A stretch of DNA of 64,000 nucleotides from contig CAKRMK010000009.1 of NCBI GenBank assembly GCA_934364795.1, positions 27,158 through 91,157 on the forward strand, given 5' to 3'. The notes under the pieces were generated by a model that saw only the letters and a program-made list of their open reading frames with translations, had not been told where the DNA came from and ran no database searches. Within the stretch, counting starts at the first letter, position 1; the number at the start of each line of letters is the position of its first letter. Of the stretch, positions 34,634 to 43,234 are shown piece after piece. A program made the position numbers and the translations under genes. Origin of the DNA: an uncultured Blautia sp. Its GTDB lineage: Bacteria; Bacillota; Clostridia; Lachnospirales; Lachnospiraceae.

Positions 34634-34861
34634 GAAAATAACAAACGACATTATTATCAAAAAACATAAAGCATATTTGTATAAAATAACAAAAATTCTG
34701 AAATGCTTCATAAAAATTTTATGACTGGGATAGTTGCGTATGCGGGCAAGTATTGCTAGAATATAGGATGACATGAGTATTACAGAATGTGAATTTCAAT
34801 AGATATTTTAAATAGGAAACTAAGATATATTAGAAAAGAGAAGAAAGGTTGAATAAATCAG

Positions 34862-35305
34862 ATGAACAGAACTGAATTTCTGGATACATTGAGAAGCCAG
34901 TTGTCCGGACAGATGCATGAGGGAAAAGTGGCAGCACATGTGCGCTACTATGAAGATTACATCCAGTCCCAGGTAAGAAGTGGAAGAAATGAGCAGGATG
35001 TTCTTCAGGAATTGGGGGATCCCAGACTGATCGCCAGGACTTTACTTGATACAGATGTGGACAATGGACAGATGGATTATGCAGAATACAGCACATATTC
35101 AGATCCATCACAGGAGAACCAGACAACAGGCAGTGAGAAAGTGCATGTGTGGAAATTGGATACCTGGTACAGTAAGTTACTTGGAATCGTGATTTTGCTC
35201 ATCTTTGTATTTTTACTGTTTCATATTCTGGTGGCAGTAATTCCGTTTTTTGCAATTTTGGCAGTGATTTTATTTATTATTTCACTGATCAAGAATCGCA
35301 GCTGA
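34862..35305 (+). CDS. DUF1700-type membrane protein
   Basis: A 147-residue protein with the usual DUF1700 layout. The N-terminal helical domain is MNRTEFLDTLRSQLSGQM, then YYEDYI and ELGDPRLIARTLL, followed by a linker and two membrane helices near the C-terminus (about 103-124 and 126-142). Such proteins are often paired with PadR regulators. None is seen here. It is followed within 55 bp by the rhodanese-TtcA gene, which may share its transcript. Function unknown. Confidence 0.8.
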   Translation: MNRTEFLDTLRSQLSGQMHEGKVAAHVRYYEDYIQSQVRSGRNEQDVLQELGDPRLIARTLLDTDVDNGQMDYAEYSTYSDPSQENQTTGSEKVHVWKLDTWYSKLLGIVILLIFVFLLFHILVAVIPFFAILAVILFIISLIKNRS

Positions 35306-35360
35306 TGCAGGAAATACAGTTTAAAATATAATTTTAATACAGTTAGAGGAAAGGTTTTTT

Positions 35361-36536
35361 ATGAGCAGTATAACAATAGAAGAATTAAAACAGTTGCCGG
35401 CAGAGTCTTACCAGATTATTGATATCCGTGATGAAATCGAGATTTCCCACGGGGCGATCAAGGGGGCGGTTGCCTGTAAGCCAGAGGAAATCAGGGAGAA
35501 TCCCCAGGTGGATAAGCAGAAGAAACTGGTAATCTGCTGCAGCCGTGGAATTAACAGCAAAGAAGTGGCAGAGGAACTTACAGAAGATGGATTTGATGCG
35601 GTAAGCCTTGAGAAGGGATACATTGCCTGGCTTATGGATGTAATGAAAAATTCCCAGGATGAGGATTTTGCCAAAAATGTAGAAATAAGCCTTCGCAAGA
35701 AATTCAAGAAAAAGATCTGGTCCAAATTTACCAAGGCGATCAATACTTATGAGCTTGTGAAACCAGGAGATCGTATTGCTGTCTGTATTTCCGGTGGCAA
35801 GGACTCCATGCTTATGGCAAAATGTTTCCAGGAACTGAAGCTGCATAACAAATTTGATTTCGAAGTGAAATTTCTGGTAATGGATCCGGGGTACAGTCCT
35901 GCCAACCGCCAGGTTATTGAGGAGAACGCCAGAAAGCTGAATATCCCTATTCGTATTTTTGAGTCGGATATTTTTGAGTCTGTATTTAATGTGGAGAAAT
36001 CTCCCTGCTATCTCTGTGCAAGAATGCGAAGAGGTCACTTGTATGCTTTTGCAAAAGAAATGGGCTGTAATAAGATCGCACTGGGACATCATTATGACGA
36101 TGTAATTGAAACCATTCTTATGGGAATGCTTTACGGAGCGCAGGTTCAGACTATGATGCCCAAGCTTCACAGCACAAACTTTGAGGGAATGGAGCTGATC
36201 CGTCCATTATATCTGGTTCGTGAGGATGATATTAAGGCATGGCGTGATTATAATGACCTTCATTTTATCCAGTGTGCATGTAAGTTTACAGATACCTGTA
36301 CTACCTGCAACAATGAAAATCGTTCCAAACGCGTGGAAATTAAAGAACTGATCCGCGCTTTGAAAGAAGTGAATCCTTTTGTGGAAGGCAATATTTTCAA
36401 GAGTGTGGAGAATGTAAACATTGATACTGTTGTGGGATATAAGCAGTATGGTGTGAGACATTCTTTCCTGGAGAATTATGACAGGGAAAAAGAAAATCCG
36501 GAACCGGAAAATGAAGTGACGAAGGAGATAGAATAG
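35361..36536 (+). CDS. Rhodanese fused to TtcA-like tRNA thiolation ATPase
   Basis: A 391-residue two-domain protein. Residues 1-100 form a rhodanese domain with the sulfur-carrying Cys in VICCSRGINS. Residues about 110-370 form a PP-loop ATPase of the TtcA/TilS superfamily with SGGKDSMLMA, the paired Cys of SPCYLCARMRRG, the IALGHHYDDVIET motif, and CACKFTDTCTTC near the end. TtcA thiolates cytidine 32 of tRNA with an Fe-S cluster, and the attached rhodanese could deliver the persulfide sulfur. The C-terminal tail is charged. A weak AGAGGAAAGG ribosome binding site precedes Met 35361. Confidence 0.85.
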   Translation: MSSITIEELKQLPAESYQIIDIRDEIEISHGAIKGAVACKPEEIRENPQVDKQKKLVICCSRGINSKEVAEELTEDGFDAVSLEKGYIAWLMDVMKNSQDEDFAKNVEISLRKKFKKKIWSKFTKAINTYELVKPGDRIAVCISGGKDSMLMAKCFQELKLHNKFDFEVKFLVMDPGYSPANRQVIEENARKLNIPIRIFESDIFESVFNVEKSPCYLCARMRRGHLYAFAKEMGCNKIALGHHYDDVIETILMGMLYGAQVQTMMPKLHSTNFEGMELIRPLYLVREDDIKAWRDYNDLHFIQCACKFTDTCTTCNNENRSKRVEIKELIRALKEVNPFVEGNIFKSVENVNIDTVVGYKQYGVRHSFLENYDREKENPEPENEVTKEIE

Positions 36537-36605
36537 TTTTTATGCGTATCCCCAAACGCATTCTCGTAATCACTTCACTTTGCGGTATATAAGCCTTGCA
36601 GGGAA

Positions 36606-36684
36606 AAATAAGCCCTGCAAGGACAGATAAACGCCGGAAGAAGCAGCGTAAATTTATCTGCCCTGCAGGGCTCTCTTTTATTAT
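36606..36684. terminator. Long bidirectional terminator between convergent genes
   Basis: AAGCCCTGCAAGGACAGATAAA pairs, with small gaps, with TTTATCTGCCCTGCAGGGCT and is followed on the plus strand by CTCTTTTATTATTT. Another stem CCTTGCAGGG/CCCTGCAAGG overlaps on the left. It sits between the rhodanese-TtcA gene and the minus-strand 39-residue gene. Confidence 0.65.
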
Positions 36685-36800
36685 TTCCCGATTTTACCAA
36701 GAATCCAGACACAAAGGATGATGATTAAAATCGCAGCGAAAATTCCAGCCATTCCTTTTCCCATAATTTCCAGTGCTGCCATGATGGTATTTGTATTCAT
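36681..36800 (-). CDS. Tiny gamma-subunit-like membrane protein (39 residues)
   Basis: Minus-strand frame from ATG 36800 to TAA 36681 with an AGGAGG ribosome binding site 10 bp upstream. The product begins MNTNTIMAALEIMGKGMAGI and continues into one membrane helix ending ILGKIGK. The GKGMAGIF motif plus a single helix is the N-terminal anchor seen in OadG-type gamma/delta subunits of sodium-pumping decarboxylases, but the usual cytoplasmic tail is absent. It follows the beta-subunit gene by 124 bp on the same strand and is probably a minimal partner of it. Confidence 0.7.
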   Translation of the reverse strand: MNTNTIMAALEIMGKGMAGIFAAILIIILCVWILGKIGK

Positions 36801-36924
36801 AAATATCAGACCTCCTGTTTATACGAAAGTTTAAATGATATGAAACATTTTGACACTCTTTTGACTCTCAAGTGTGATAAAAAATCATTCCGATAATCTT
36901 TATGCAAAAAAATCACATCTGAAG

Positions 36925-38061
36925 TTATAAAAATTTTGTGACCAGATTAATTACAATTCCACCGGCTATAACAGAGGCGATCTGTCCGGAAACATTTGCG
37001 CCGGCTGCCTGCATAAGGATTACATTTGTGGGATCTTCTTCCATTGCTATTTTCTGAATAACCCGTGAGGACATAGGAAATGCGGATATTCCGGCACCGC
37101 CGATCATAGGATTGATTTTTTTCTTCAGGAAAAGATTTATAAATTTTGCAAGAAGAACACCTCCAATGGTATCCATCACAAAAGCGAAAAGTCCGATTGC
37201 CATGATCATCAGCGTTTCAACTGTTACAAACTGCTGTGCCTGCATGCTGAAGGAAATGGTGATTCCAAGAAGCAGTGTGATCAGGTTTGCCAGAATATTC
37301 TGTGCAGTGTCGGACATTGTGCCAAGAACGCCACATTCCCGGATCAGATTGCCGAACATGAGAAATCCAACCAGTGCAACAGACTGTGGCGCCACCAGAC
37401 CAACTACCATAGTCACAACAATTGGAAAAGCAATTCGCATGGTTTTTGATACTGATTTTGGGTTATAGTCCATGTGAATGCGGCGTTCTTTTTTTGTGGT
37501 TACAAGCCGGATAGCAAAAGGCTGCACAATAGGAACAAGTGCCATGTAAGAGTAGGCTGCTACGGCAATTGCTCCTATGTATCTGGAATTTAAAATCTGT
37601 GATACCAGAATAGAAGTGGGGCCATCTGCTGCTCCTATGATTCCAATGGATGCTGCATCTTTCAGATCAAATCCCAGAACAGCTGCAAGCAGAATTGCTG
37701 CAAAAATTCCAAACTGTGCTCCTGCTCCGAACAGGAAAAGAAATGGATTGGATAAGAGCGGTCCAAAATCTATCATTGCACCAATTCCTATGAAAAGCAG
37801 AATAGGCATAACTTCAGAAGTTTCAATTCCTACATGAAAAAGCCATTCGATTATACCATTGGCCTGAATACCTCCGGAAAGTGTCTGGTTCAGAACTCCG
37901 GAGAAAGGCAGATTTACAAGAATTGCGCCAAATCCCATAGGCAGAAGAAGTGCCGGCTCATACCCTTTTTTAATCGCAAGCCAGATCAGTGTGATTCCCA
38001 CAGCGTACATTACAAGCTGCTGCCAGGTAAGTGAAAGGATACCGTCAGTTAAAAAGTCCAT
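36925..38061 (-). CDS. Sodium-pumping decarboxylase beta subunit (OadB/GcdB/MmdB)
   Basis: A 378-residue, roughly 10-helix membrane protein that couples decarboxylation of a carboxybiotin carrier to Na+ export. Family motifs are FIGIGAMIDFGPLLSNP with the essential Asp, GIIGAADGPTSILVS and GGAGISAFPMSSRV, ending in GANVSGQIASVIAGG. Met 38061 was chosen because GGAGG lies about 9 bp before it; the Met at 38076 overlaps that site. The biotin carrier and carboxyltransferase subunits are not in the window, so the substrate (oxaloacetate, methylmalonyl-CoA, glutaconyl-CoA) is open. The gene is preceded by a long leader with a terminator. Confidence 0.9.
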   Translation of the reverse strand: MDFLTDGILSLTWQQLVMYAVGITLIWLAIKKGYEPALLLPMGFGAILVNLPFSGVLNQTLSGGIQANGIIEWLFHVGIETSEVMPILLFIGIGAMIDFGPLLSNPFLFLFGAGAQFGIFAAILLAAVLGFDLKDAASIGIIGAADGPTSILVSQILNSRYIGAIAVAAYSYMALVPIVQPFAIRLVTTKKERRIHMDYNPKSVSKTMRIAFPIVVTMVVGLVAPQSVALVGFLMFGNLIRECGVLGTMSDTAQNILANLITLLLGITISFSMQAQQFVTVETLMIMAIGLFAFVMDTIGGVLLAKFINLFLKKKINPMIGGAGISAFPMSSRVIQKIAMEEDPTNVILMQAAGANVSGQIASVIAGGIVINLVTKFL

Positions 38062-38120
38062 AATGTTTTCCTCCATTTTATTTTATAGTCGGGAGTATAT
38101 CTGATGAATTTTTTTTATAA

Positions 38121-38330
38121 TAAAAAAAGACTTTTATTACAATAATGCATACAAAAAGATATGCAAATATTGTAATAAAAGTCTTGCTATTTCAATTCTC
38201 TGCGGGCAGCAGAAGCAAAATCTGCAGCCGTTCTGACGCATGAAAATCCATATATAAAAAAGTGCTGCTTTTTATAATAAGTCCATTATAAAAAGCGGTC
38301 AACCTCATATGCCAGCTACTCCCTTTTATT
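38121..38330 (-). promoter_or_regulatory. Structured leader with terminator upstream of oadB-like gene
   Basis: On the minus strand the leader starts AAAAGGGAGTAGCTGGCATA, followed by GGTTGACC, a 12-bp perfect hairpin GCTTTTTATAAT/ATTATAAAAAGC (38267-38296), GC-rich pieces, and a strong terminator with AAGACTTTTATTACAATA pairing to TATTGTAATAAAAGTCTT and then T7 (38121-38185). It is an attenuator and very likely a riboswitch. The opening GGGAGTAGC resembles the start of yybP-ykoY (Mn2+) riboswitches, but the second conserved loop is not evident. A Na+-sensing RNA is another possibility. Confidence 0.5.
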
Positions 38331-38336
38331 AAAAGC

Positions 38337-38366
38337 ATTATAGACACAGTGCACGTAATTTGTCAA
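38337..38366 (-). promoter_or_regulatory. Promoter of the decarboxylase leader
   Basis: On the minus strand TTGACA (complement of 38361-38366), 18 bp spacer, TATAAT (complement of 38337-38342). Confidence 0.75.
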
Positions 38367-38529
38367 TCAGAAAACAAAATTATACAAAAATTGCCAGATA
38401 CAGATATCCCAAATTAAGAATTATTCGGGTAAGATAGGGATAATAAATAAAAGAAATTTTGTTACAAAAATAAGGCAGAAGTAATGAAAAAGTAGTCTTG
38501 TCACAAAAAAGTGTAAGGAGTGGGGAACG

Positions 38530-38892
38530 ATAAAATGTAAAAAAGTTGCGGCATTTGTAATGGCAGCTGTTATGGTATTTCAGCAGACTGCCGTTACTAC
38601 AATTGCAGAAGAACAGACATTGGATGTAAACAAGGCAGCTGATATGTACATGGAAGAGAATGCAGCGGAAGCCTGTATGGAAGTTTCAGAGCAAACGGAA
38701 AACTCTGAAGGTCAGGCTTTATCAGAATCTGCAGCAGATGAGAGCGGACAGGCAGAAACCGAAATTTCCCAGAATACAGAATATGAGGAAAAAGCAGAGG
38801 AAAATACTGCTGATAAAGGAAATATAAGCAGCTTTAATCAAGTAAGCAAAATAAGAAAATTAAAAACAGATAACCTTATAAACAGTCAATAA
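38530..38892 (+). pseudogene. Decayed exported protein: signal peptide plus acidic stub
   Basis: The frame reads IKCKKVAAFVMAAVMVFQQT and continues AVTTIAEEQTLDVNKAADMY and an acidic Glu/Ser/Ala-rich stretch until 38892. The start is a typical Sec signal peptide, but the codon in the Met position (38530, correctly spaced after AAGGAGTGGGG) is ATA, and the first ATG (38560) lies inside the hydrophobic core. The protein ends after about 110 residues without any domain. This looks like a surface protein that lost its start codon and most of its body. A short functional peptide from ATG 38560 is less likely. Confidence 0.45.
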
Positions 38893-39129
38893 TCAGTCTG
38901 TAAAAAATAGCAGAAGATTAAAAAAGGTCAGGAGATACAGTTAAAAAGATTGTATCTCCTGCTTTTTTTGTATGCAGGGATTAGATCTTTTTTCAGCGTG
39001 TTCTTGTGCCACTTACAGTAATGGTCTTATAAGAGGATACATATACAAAAAATCCATTGCTTGTAAAAAATGATATATTGATATATGATAAACTACAAAA
39101 AGCTGAAATGCAAAAAAGAGGAGCAGAAA

Positions 39130-40149
39130 ATGTTATATTTTGAAAACGATTACTGTGAAGGTGCCCATGAGGAGATTTTAAAAAGACTGTTAGAAACAAA
39201 TATGGAAAAGGTGCCAGGATACGGACAGGATCCATACTGTGATCAGGCAAAGGAAAAAATTAAGGTGGCATGCGGCTGCCCGGAAGGTGAAGTTTATTTT
39301 CTGGTAGGCGGAACCCAGACAAATGCAGTTGTAATTGCATCAATTTTAAACCGTTATGAAGGTGTTTTGTCTGCAGTAACCGGACATATAAACGCCCATG
39401 AAGCCGGAGCTGTTGAATTTACAGGTCATAAGGTTTTGCCCCTGCCACAGAAAGAGGGAAAAATTTCTGCCACAGATCTGAAAAATTATCTTAAGACCTA
39501 TTATGCAGATGGAAGCTATGATCATATGGTTTTTCCAGGAATGGTATACATTTCTCATCCTACAGAATATGGAACTCTTTATACGAAAAAAGAACTGGCT
39601 GATATTTCAGATGTATGCCAGGAATATGAAATTCCTCTGTTTCTGGACGGTGCAAGACTTGGTTATGGTCTGGTAGCTAAGACAGATGTAACCCTGAAAG
39701 ATATTGCAAAATACACAGATGTATTTTATATTGGCGGAACAAAAGTAGGAGCATTATGCGGTGAAGCTGTTGTATTTCCGAAAAAAGCCCCGAAACATTT
39801 TTTTACCATGGTCAAACAGCAGGGAGCACTTCTGGCAAAAGGCAGACTTCTGGGAATTCAGTTTGACACTCTTTTTACAGACGATCTTTATACCAGAATC
39901 AGCCGAAATGCCATTGAAACAGCGGCCAAACTGAAAAGTGCCCTGAAGGAAAAAGGATATAAAATGTTCATTGATTCCCCCACAAATCAGATTTTCGTAA
40001 TTCTCGAAAATACGAAAATGGAAGAGCTGGGTAAGCAGGTGAAATTCAGTTTCTGGGAAAAATATGATGATACCCATACAGTTGTCCGTTTTGCCACAAG
40101 CTGGGGAACGAAAATGGAAGACATTGATGCATTGATTGAAATTTTATGA
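39130..40149 (+). CDS. Low-specificity L-threonine aldolase family, PLP enzyme
   Basis: A 339-residue fold-type I PLP enzyme of the threonine aldolase/beta-eliminating lyase family, cleaving L-threonine or related beta-hydroxy amino acids to glycine and aldehyde. The N-terminus has NDYCEGAHEEILKRL, cofactor stacking is in FLVGGTQTNAVVI, the cofactor Asp in LFLDGARLGYGL, and the Schiff-base Lys in YIGGTKVGALCGEA. Met 39130 follows GAGGAG; the longer reading from 39085 lacks a binding site. It is monocistronic with its own terminator. Confidence 0.92.
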   Translation: MLYFENDYCEGAHEEILKRLLETNMEKVPGYGQDPYCDQAKEKIKVACGCPEGEVYFLVGGTQTNAVVIASILNRYEGVLSAVTGHINAHEAGAVEFTGHKVLPLPQKEGKISATDLKNYLKTYYADGSYDHMVFPGMVYISHPTEYGTLYTKKELADISDVCQEYEIPLFLDGARLGYGLVAKTDVTLKDIAKYTDVFYIGGTKVGALCGEAVVFPKKAPKHFFTMVKQQGALLAKGRLLGIQFDTLFTDDLYTRISRNAIETAAKLKSALKEKGYKMFIDSPTNQIFVILENTKMEELGKQVKFSFWEKYDDTHTVVRFATSWGTKMEDIDALIEIL

Positions 40150-40184
40150 TAAGGCTCTAATCTGTACGCCTTACTTTGCAGGAG

Positions 40185-40232
40185 AATTCCAAAGAGAGCA
40201 AACCACAGCCTCTCTTTGGAATTTTTTTTGTG
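40185..40232 (+). terminator. Rho-independent terminator of the threonine aldolase gene
   Basis: ATTCCAAAGAGAG pairs with CTCTCTTTGGAAT and is followed by T8. Confidence 0.88.
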
Positions 40233-40284
40233 TAAATTATCCATAAAATTATAACCACATTTTCTTACATTATGTCCAAATACA

Positions 40285-40314
40285 ACAACTTGTATGTATG
40301 TGCGTACAAGTTGT
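40285..40314. promoter_or_regulatory. Probable AraR autoregulatory operator
   Basis: ACAACTTGTA (40285-40294) and TACAAGTTGT (40305-40314) form a perfect 10-bp inverted repeat. The TTGTA/TACAA arms are those of AraR operators, although the spacer of 10 bp is longer than in Bacillus. It lies 25 bp before araR. Confidence 0.6.
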
Positions 40315-40339
40315 AATATAAGAACAGGAGGAAAGAAGG

Positions 40340-41434
40340 ATGACAGAAAACGGCAAGCCAAAATATTTTACGCTGATGGAAGAACTGAAAGAAGAAATCC
40401 TTTCCGGCAGAATTGCTCCCGGGGAGAAACTGCCATCAGAAAATCAGCTCACAGAAAAATATGGCTTAAGCAGACATACAGTCCGCAAAGCCCTTAACCT
40501 TCTGGAACAGGAAGGCTATATAGAAGCCTGCCACGGAAAAGGCACTTTTTGCTCCGAAAAAATGCGGCACATGAAAAAATCAAAAAACATTGCCGTAGTG
40601 ACAACTTATATTTCCGATTATATTTTTCCCAGACTGATTCAGGGAATGGATAATGTGCTTTCCGGTCAGGGCTACAGTATTATTTTGAAAAATACCGGAA
40701 ACAGCAGGCAGAAAGAGGCAAAATGCCTGGAAGAGCTTTTGCAGAAGGACATTGACGGCCTTATTATTGAGCCAAGTAAAAGCCAGCTTAGCTGCCGCCA
40801 TCCGGGCTTATACGAAAATCTGGAAAAATACCAGATCCCCTATGTTTTTATCCAGGGAATTTATACGGAAATGAAAGATAAGCCACATATTCTCATGGAC
40901 GATGCCAAAGGCGGTTATCTGGTAACCAGGTATCTGTTGGAACTGGGAAACAGACAGATTATGGGATTTTTCAAGGCAGATGACATTCAGGGAATCCAGC
41001 GGCATAAGGGATATGTTCAGGCACTGCAGGAAGCAGGAATCAATTACGATCCGGATAAGGTTGTATGGTTTCACACCGAGGACCGAAGAAGCAAGCCGGC
41101 TATGATGATAAAAGAAATGGTAAAAAGCGGACAGATTCCGGATGGAATCGTTTGCTACAACGATCAGATCGCAGTCCAGGTTATTGAAGCTCTGGAAGGG
41201 TGTGGCCTGCAGGTTCCGGAAGATATATCGGTTACCGGATATGATAATTCCCTTTATGCACAAAGAGGCACTGGAATTACTACCATTGCACATCCCCAGG
41301 AAAAGCTGGGAGAAATGGCAGCAGAACTGATTCTGGAAAAAATAAATGGAGTTTCAGAAGAGGACAGCAAGGTAGAGAGAATGATTTCGCCAGAGCTGAT
41401 CGTGCGAGGATCCTGTCGTGCCAGATGTAAATAA
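40340..41434 (+). CDS. araR: AraR-type arabinose repressor (GntR DNA-binding plus LacI-like sensor)
   Basis: A 364-residue repressor with a GntR winged helix (residues 5-72: YFTLMEELKEEILSGRIAPG, KLPSENQLTEKYGLSRHTVRKAL) and a periplasmic-binding-protein-like effector domain (KNIAVVTTYISDYIFPRLIQ, then DGIVCYNDQIAVQVIEALEG and ISVTGYDNS). This combination defines AraR. It should release DNA on binding L-arabinose. Its gene lies 200 bp upstream of araA and behind a perfect TTGTA/TACAA palindrome. AGGAGGAAAG precedes Met 40340. Confidence 0.92.
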   Translation: MTENGKPKYFTLMEELKEEILSGRIAPGEKLPSENQLTEKYGLSRHTVRKALNLLEQEGYIEACHGKGTFCSEKMRHMKKSKNIAVVTTYISDYIFPRLIQGMDNVLSGQGYSIILKNTGNSRQKEAKCLEELLQKDIDGLIIEPSKSQLSCRHPGLYENLEKYQIPYVFIQGIYTEMKDKPHILMDDAKGGYLVTRYLLELGNRQIMGFFKADDIQGIQRHKGYVQALQEAGINYDPDKVVWFHTEDRRSKPAMMIKEMVKSGQIPDGIVCYNDQIAVQVIEALEGCGLQVPEDISVTGYDNSLYAQRGTGITTIAHPQEKLGEMAAELILEKINGVSEEDSKVERMISPELIVRGSCRARCK

Positions 41435-41463
41435 AAGTCCTATATAAAGGACTCAGTACAGAA

Positions 41464-41516
41464 ATAAAAGAACATAAAAATAAAAGAATAAAGAAATAAA
41501 AGAATAAAAAAATGAG
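41464..41516. repeat. A-rich direct repeats upstream of araA
   Basis: AAATAAAAGA recurs about three times at 16-bp steps (41464-41516). No AraR-like palindrome is seen in the 200-bp araR-araA gap. The remainder is AT-rich and carries the araA ribosome binding site CAGGAGG. Confidence 0.45.
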
Positions 41517-41641
41517 GTATAAAAATCTCCCAGGAAATTTTAAATGTTTTTTGAAATATAACTTATAAAAAGCATAGAATTAAAGGCAAAAATGAAATTA
41601 AAAATAAAACCCAAATATCATATCACAGGAGGAAAATAACA

Positions 41642-43141
41642 ATGAAAACAGGAAGAAATTACAAATTCTGGTTTTGCACAGGTTCACAGGATCTTTATGG
41701 TGACGAATGCCTTCGAAAGGTAGCAGAGCATTCACGGATTATTGTAGAAGAGCTGAACAAATCCGGTATGTTCCCATATGAGATCGTATGGAAACCAACC
41801 CTTATTACAAATGAACTGATCCGCAAAACTTTTAATGAAGCAAATGCAGACGAGGACTGCGCTGGTGTAATTACCTGGATGCATACTTTTTCCCCGGCGA
41901 AATCCTGGATCCTGGGACTGAAAGAATACAGGAAACCACTTTGCCATCTTCATACCCAGTTTAACGAGGAAATTCCTTATGATACCATTGACATGGATTT
42001 CATGAACGAAAACCAGTCTGCACACGGTGGACGTGAGTACGGACACATGGTAACCCGTATGGGAATTGAAAGAAAAGTAATCGTAGGCCACTGGGCTGAC
42101 AAAAAAGTTCAGGGACGCCTGGCATCCTGGATGAGAACAGCTGTTGGTATTATGGAAAGCAGCCATATCCGCGTGTGCCGTGTTGCCGACAATATGCGTA
42201 ATGTTGCTGTTACAGAAGGTGATAAAGTAGAAGCACAGATCAAATTTGGATGGGAAGTAGATGCTTATCCGGTAAACGAGATCGCAGAATATGTAAACGC
42301 AGTTTCCAAAGGAGATATTGACGCTCTTGTGGAAGAATATTATAATAAATATGACATTCTTCTGGAGGGAAGAGATCCGGAAGAATTCAGACGTCATGTA
42401 GCAGTACAGGCAGGAATTGAGATCGGATTTGAGAAATTCCTGGAGGAGAAAAACTATCAGGCAATCGTGACTCATTTCGGTGATCTTGGAGCATTAAAGC
42501 AGCTTCCGGGACTTGCAATTCAGCGCCTTATGGAAAAAGGCTATGGATTTGGTGCAGAAGGTGACTGGAAAACAGCTGCAATGGTACGCCTTATGAAAAT
42601 CATGACCGCAGGAATGAAAGATGCCAAGGGTACTTCTATGATGGAAGATTATACATACAATCTTGTTCCTGGAAAAGAAGGAATCCTGCAGTCCCATATG
42701 CTTGAGGTTTGCCCGTCTGTAGCAGATGGAAAGCCTGCTATCAAGGTTTGCCCGCTTAGTATGGGAGAAAGAGAAGATCCGGCCAGACTGGTATTCACCT
42801 CCAAGACAGGCCCGGCAATTGCCACATCACTTGTTGACCTGGGCGATCGTTTCCGTCTGATTATCAATGATGTTGATTGCAAGAAGGTTGAGAAGCCAAT
42901 GCCGAAACTTCCGGTTGGAAGCGCTTTCTGGACTCCACAGCCAGATCTTGCAACAGGTGCAGAAGCATGGATCCTTGCAGGCGGTGCACATCATACTGCA
43001 TTTACCTATGACCTTACAGCAGAACAGATGGGTGACTGGGCTGCGGCTATGGGAATTGAAGCTGTATACATTGACAAAGATACTACAATTCGTAACTTTA
43101 AGAACGAACTTCGCTGGAATGAAGTCGCATTCCGTAAATAA
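41642..43141 (+). CDS. araA: L-arabinose isomerase
   Basis: Converts L-arabinose to L-ribulose with Mn2+. The 499-residue protein shows FWFCTGSQDLYGDECL, MHTFSPAKSWILGL, GWEVDAYPVNEIAEYV, the metal Glu in FGAEGDWKTAAMVRLMK and DYTYNL, and the metal His residues in SHMLEVCPSVA and GGAHHTAFTYDL. Full family length. A CAGGAGGAAA ribosome binding site precedes Met 41642. It is followed by a 10-bp hairpin and the ribulokinase-type gene, and probably controlled by AraR. Confidence 0.96.
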   Translation: MKTGRNYKFWFCTGSQDLYGDECLRKVAEHSRIIVEELNKSGMFPYEIVWKPTLITNELIRKTFNEANADEDCAGVITWMHTFSPAKSWILGLKEYRKPLCHLHTQFNEEIPYDTIDMDFMNENQSAHGGREYGHMVTRMGIERKVIVGHWADKKVQGRLASWMRTAVGIMESSHIRVCRVADNMRNVAVTEGDKVEAQIKFGWEVDAYPVNEIAEYVNAVSKGDIDALVEEYYNKYDILLEGRDPEEFRRHVAVQAGIEIGFEKFLEEKNYQAIVTHFGDLGALKQLPGLAIQRLMEKGYGFGAEGDWKTAAMVRLMKIMTAGMKDAKGTSMMEDYTYNLVPGKEGILQSHMLEVCPSVADGKPAIKVCPLSMGEREDPARLVFTSKTGPAIATSLVDLGDRFRLIINDVDCKKVEKPMPKLPVGSAFWTPQPDLATGAEAWILAGGAHHTAFTYDLTAEQMGDWAAAMGIEAVYIDKDTTIRNFKNELRWNEVAFRK

Positions 43142-43154
43142 ATTAAGAGACATT

Positions 43155-43177
43155 AGGGGCAAAATATTTTTGCCCCT
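43155..43177 (+). terminator. Hairpin between araA and the kinase gene
   Basis: AGGGGCAAAA and TTTTGCCCCT form a perfect 10-bp stem around TAT, followed by GTTTATAAATTT. It may be an mRNA processing or attenuation site that makes araA expression exceed that of the kinase. Confidence 0.55.
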
Positions 43178-43234
43178 GTTTATAAATTTATAATGGAATT
43201 GAGACTTCTGCAGGACAAAACGGGAGGATTTACA

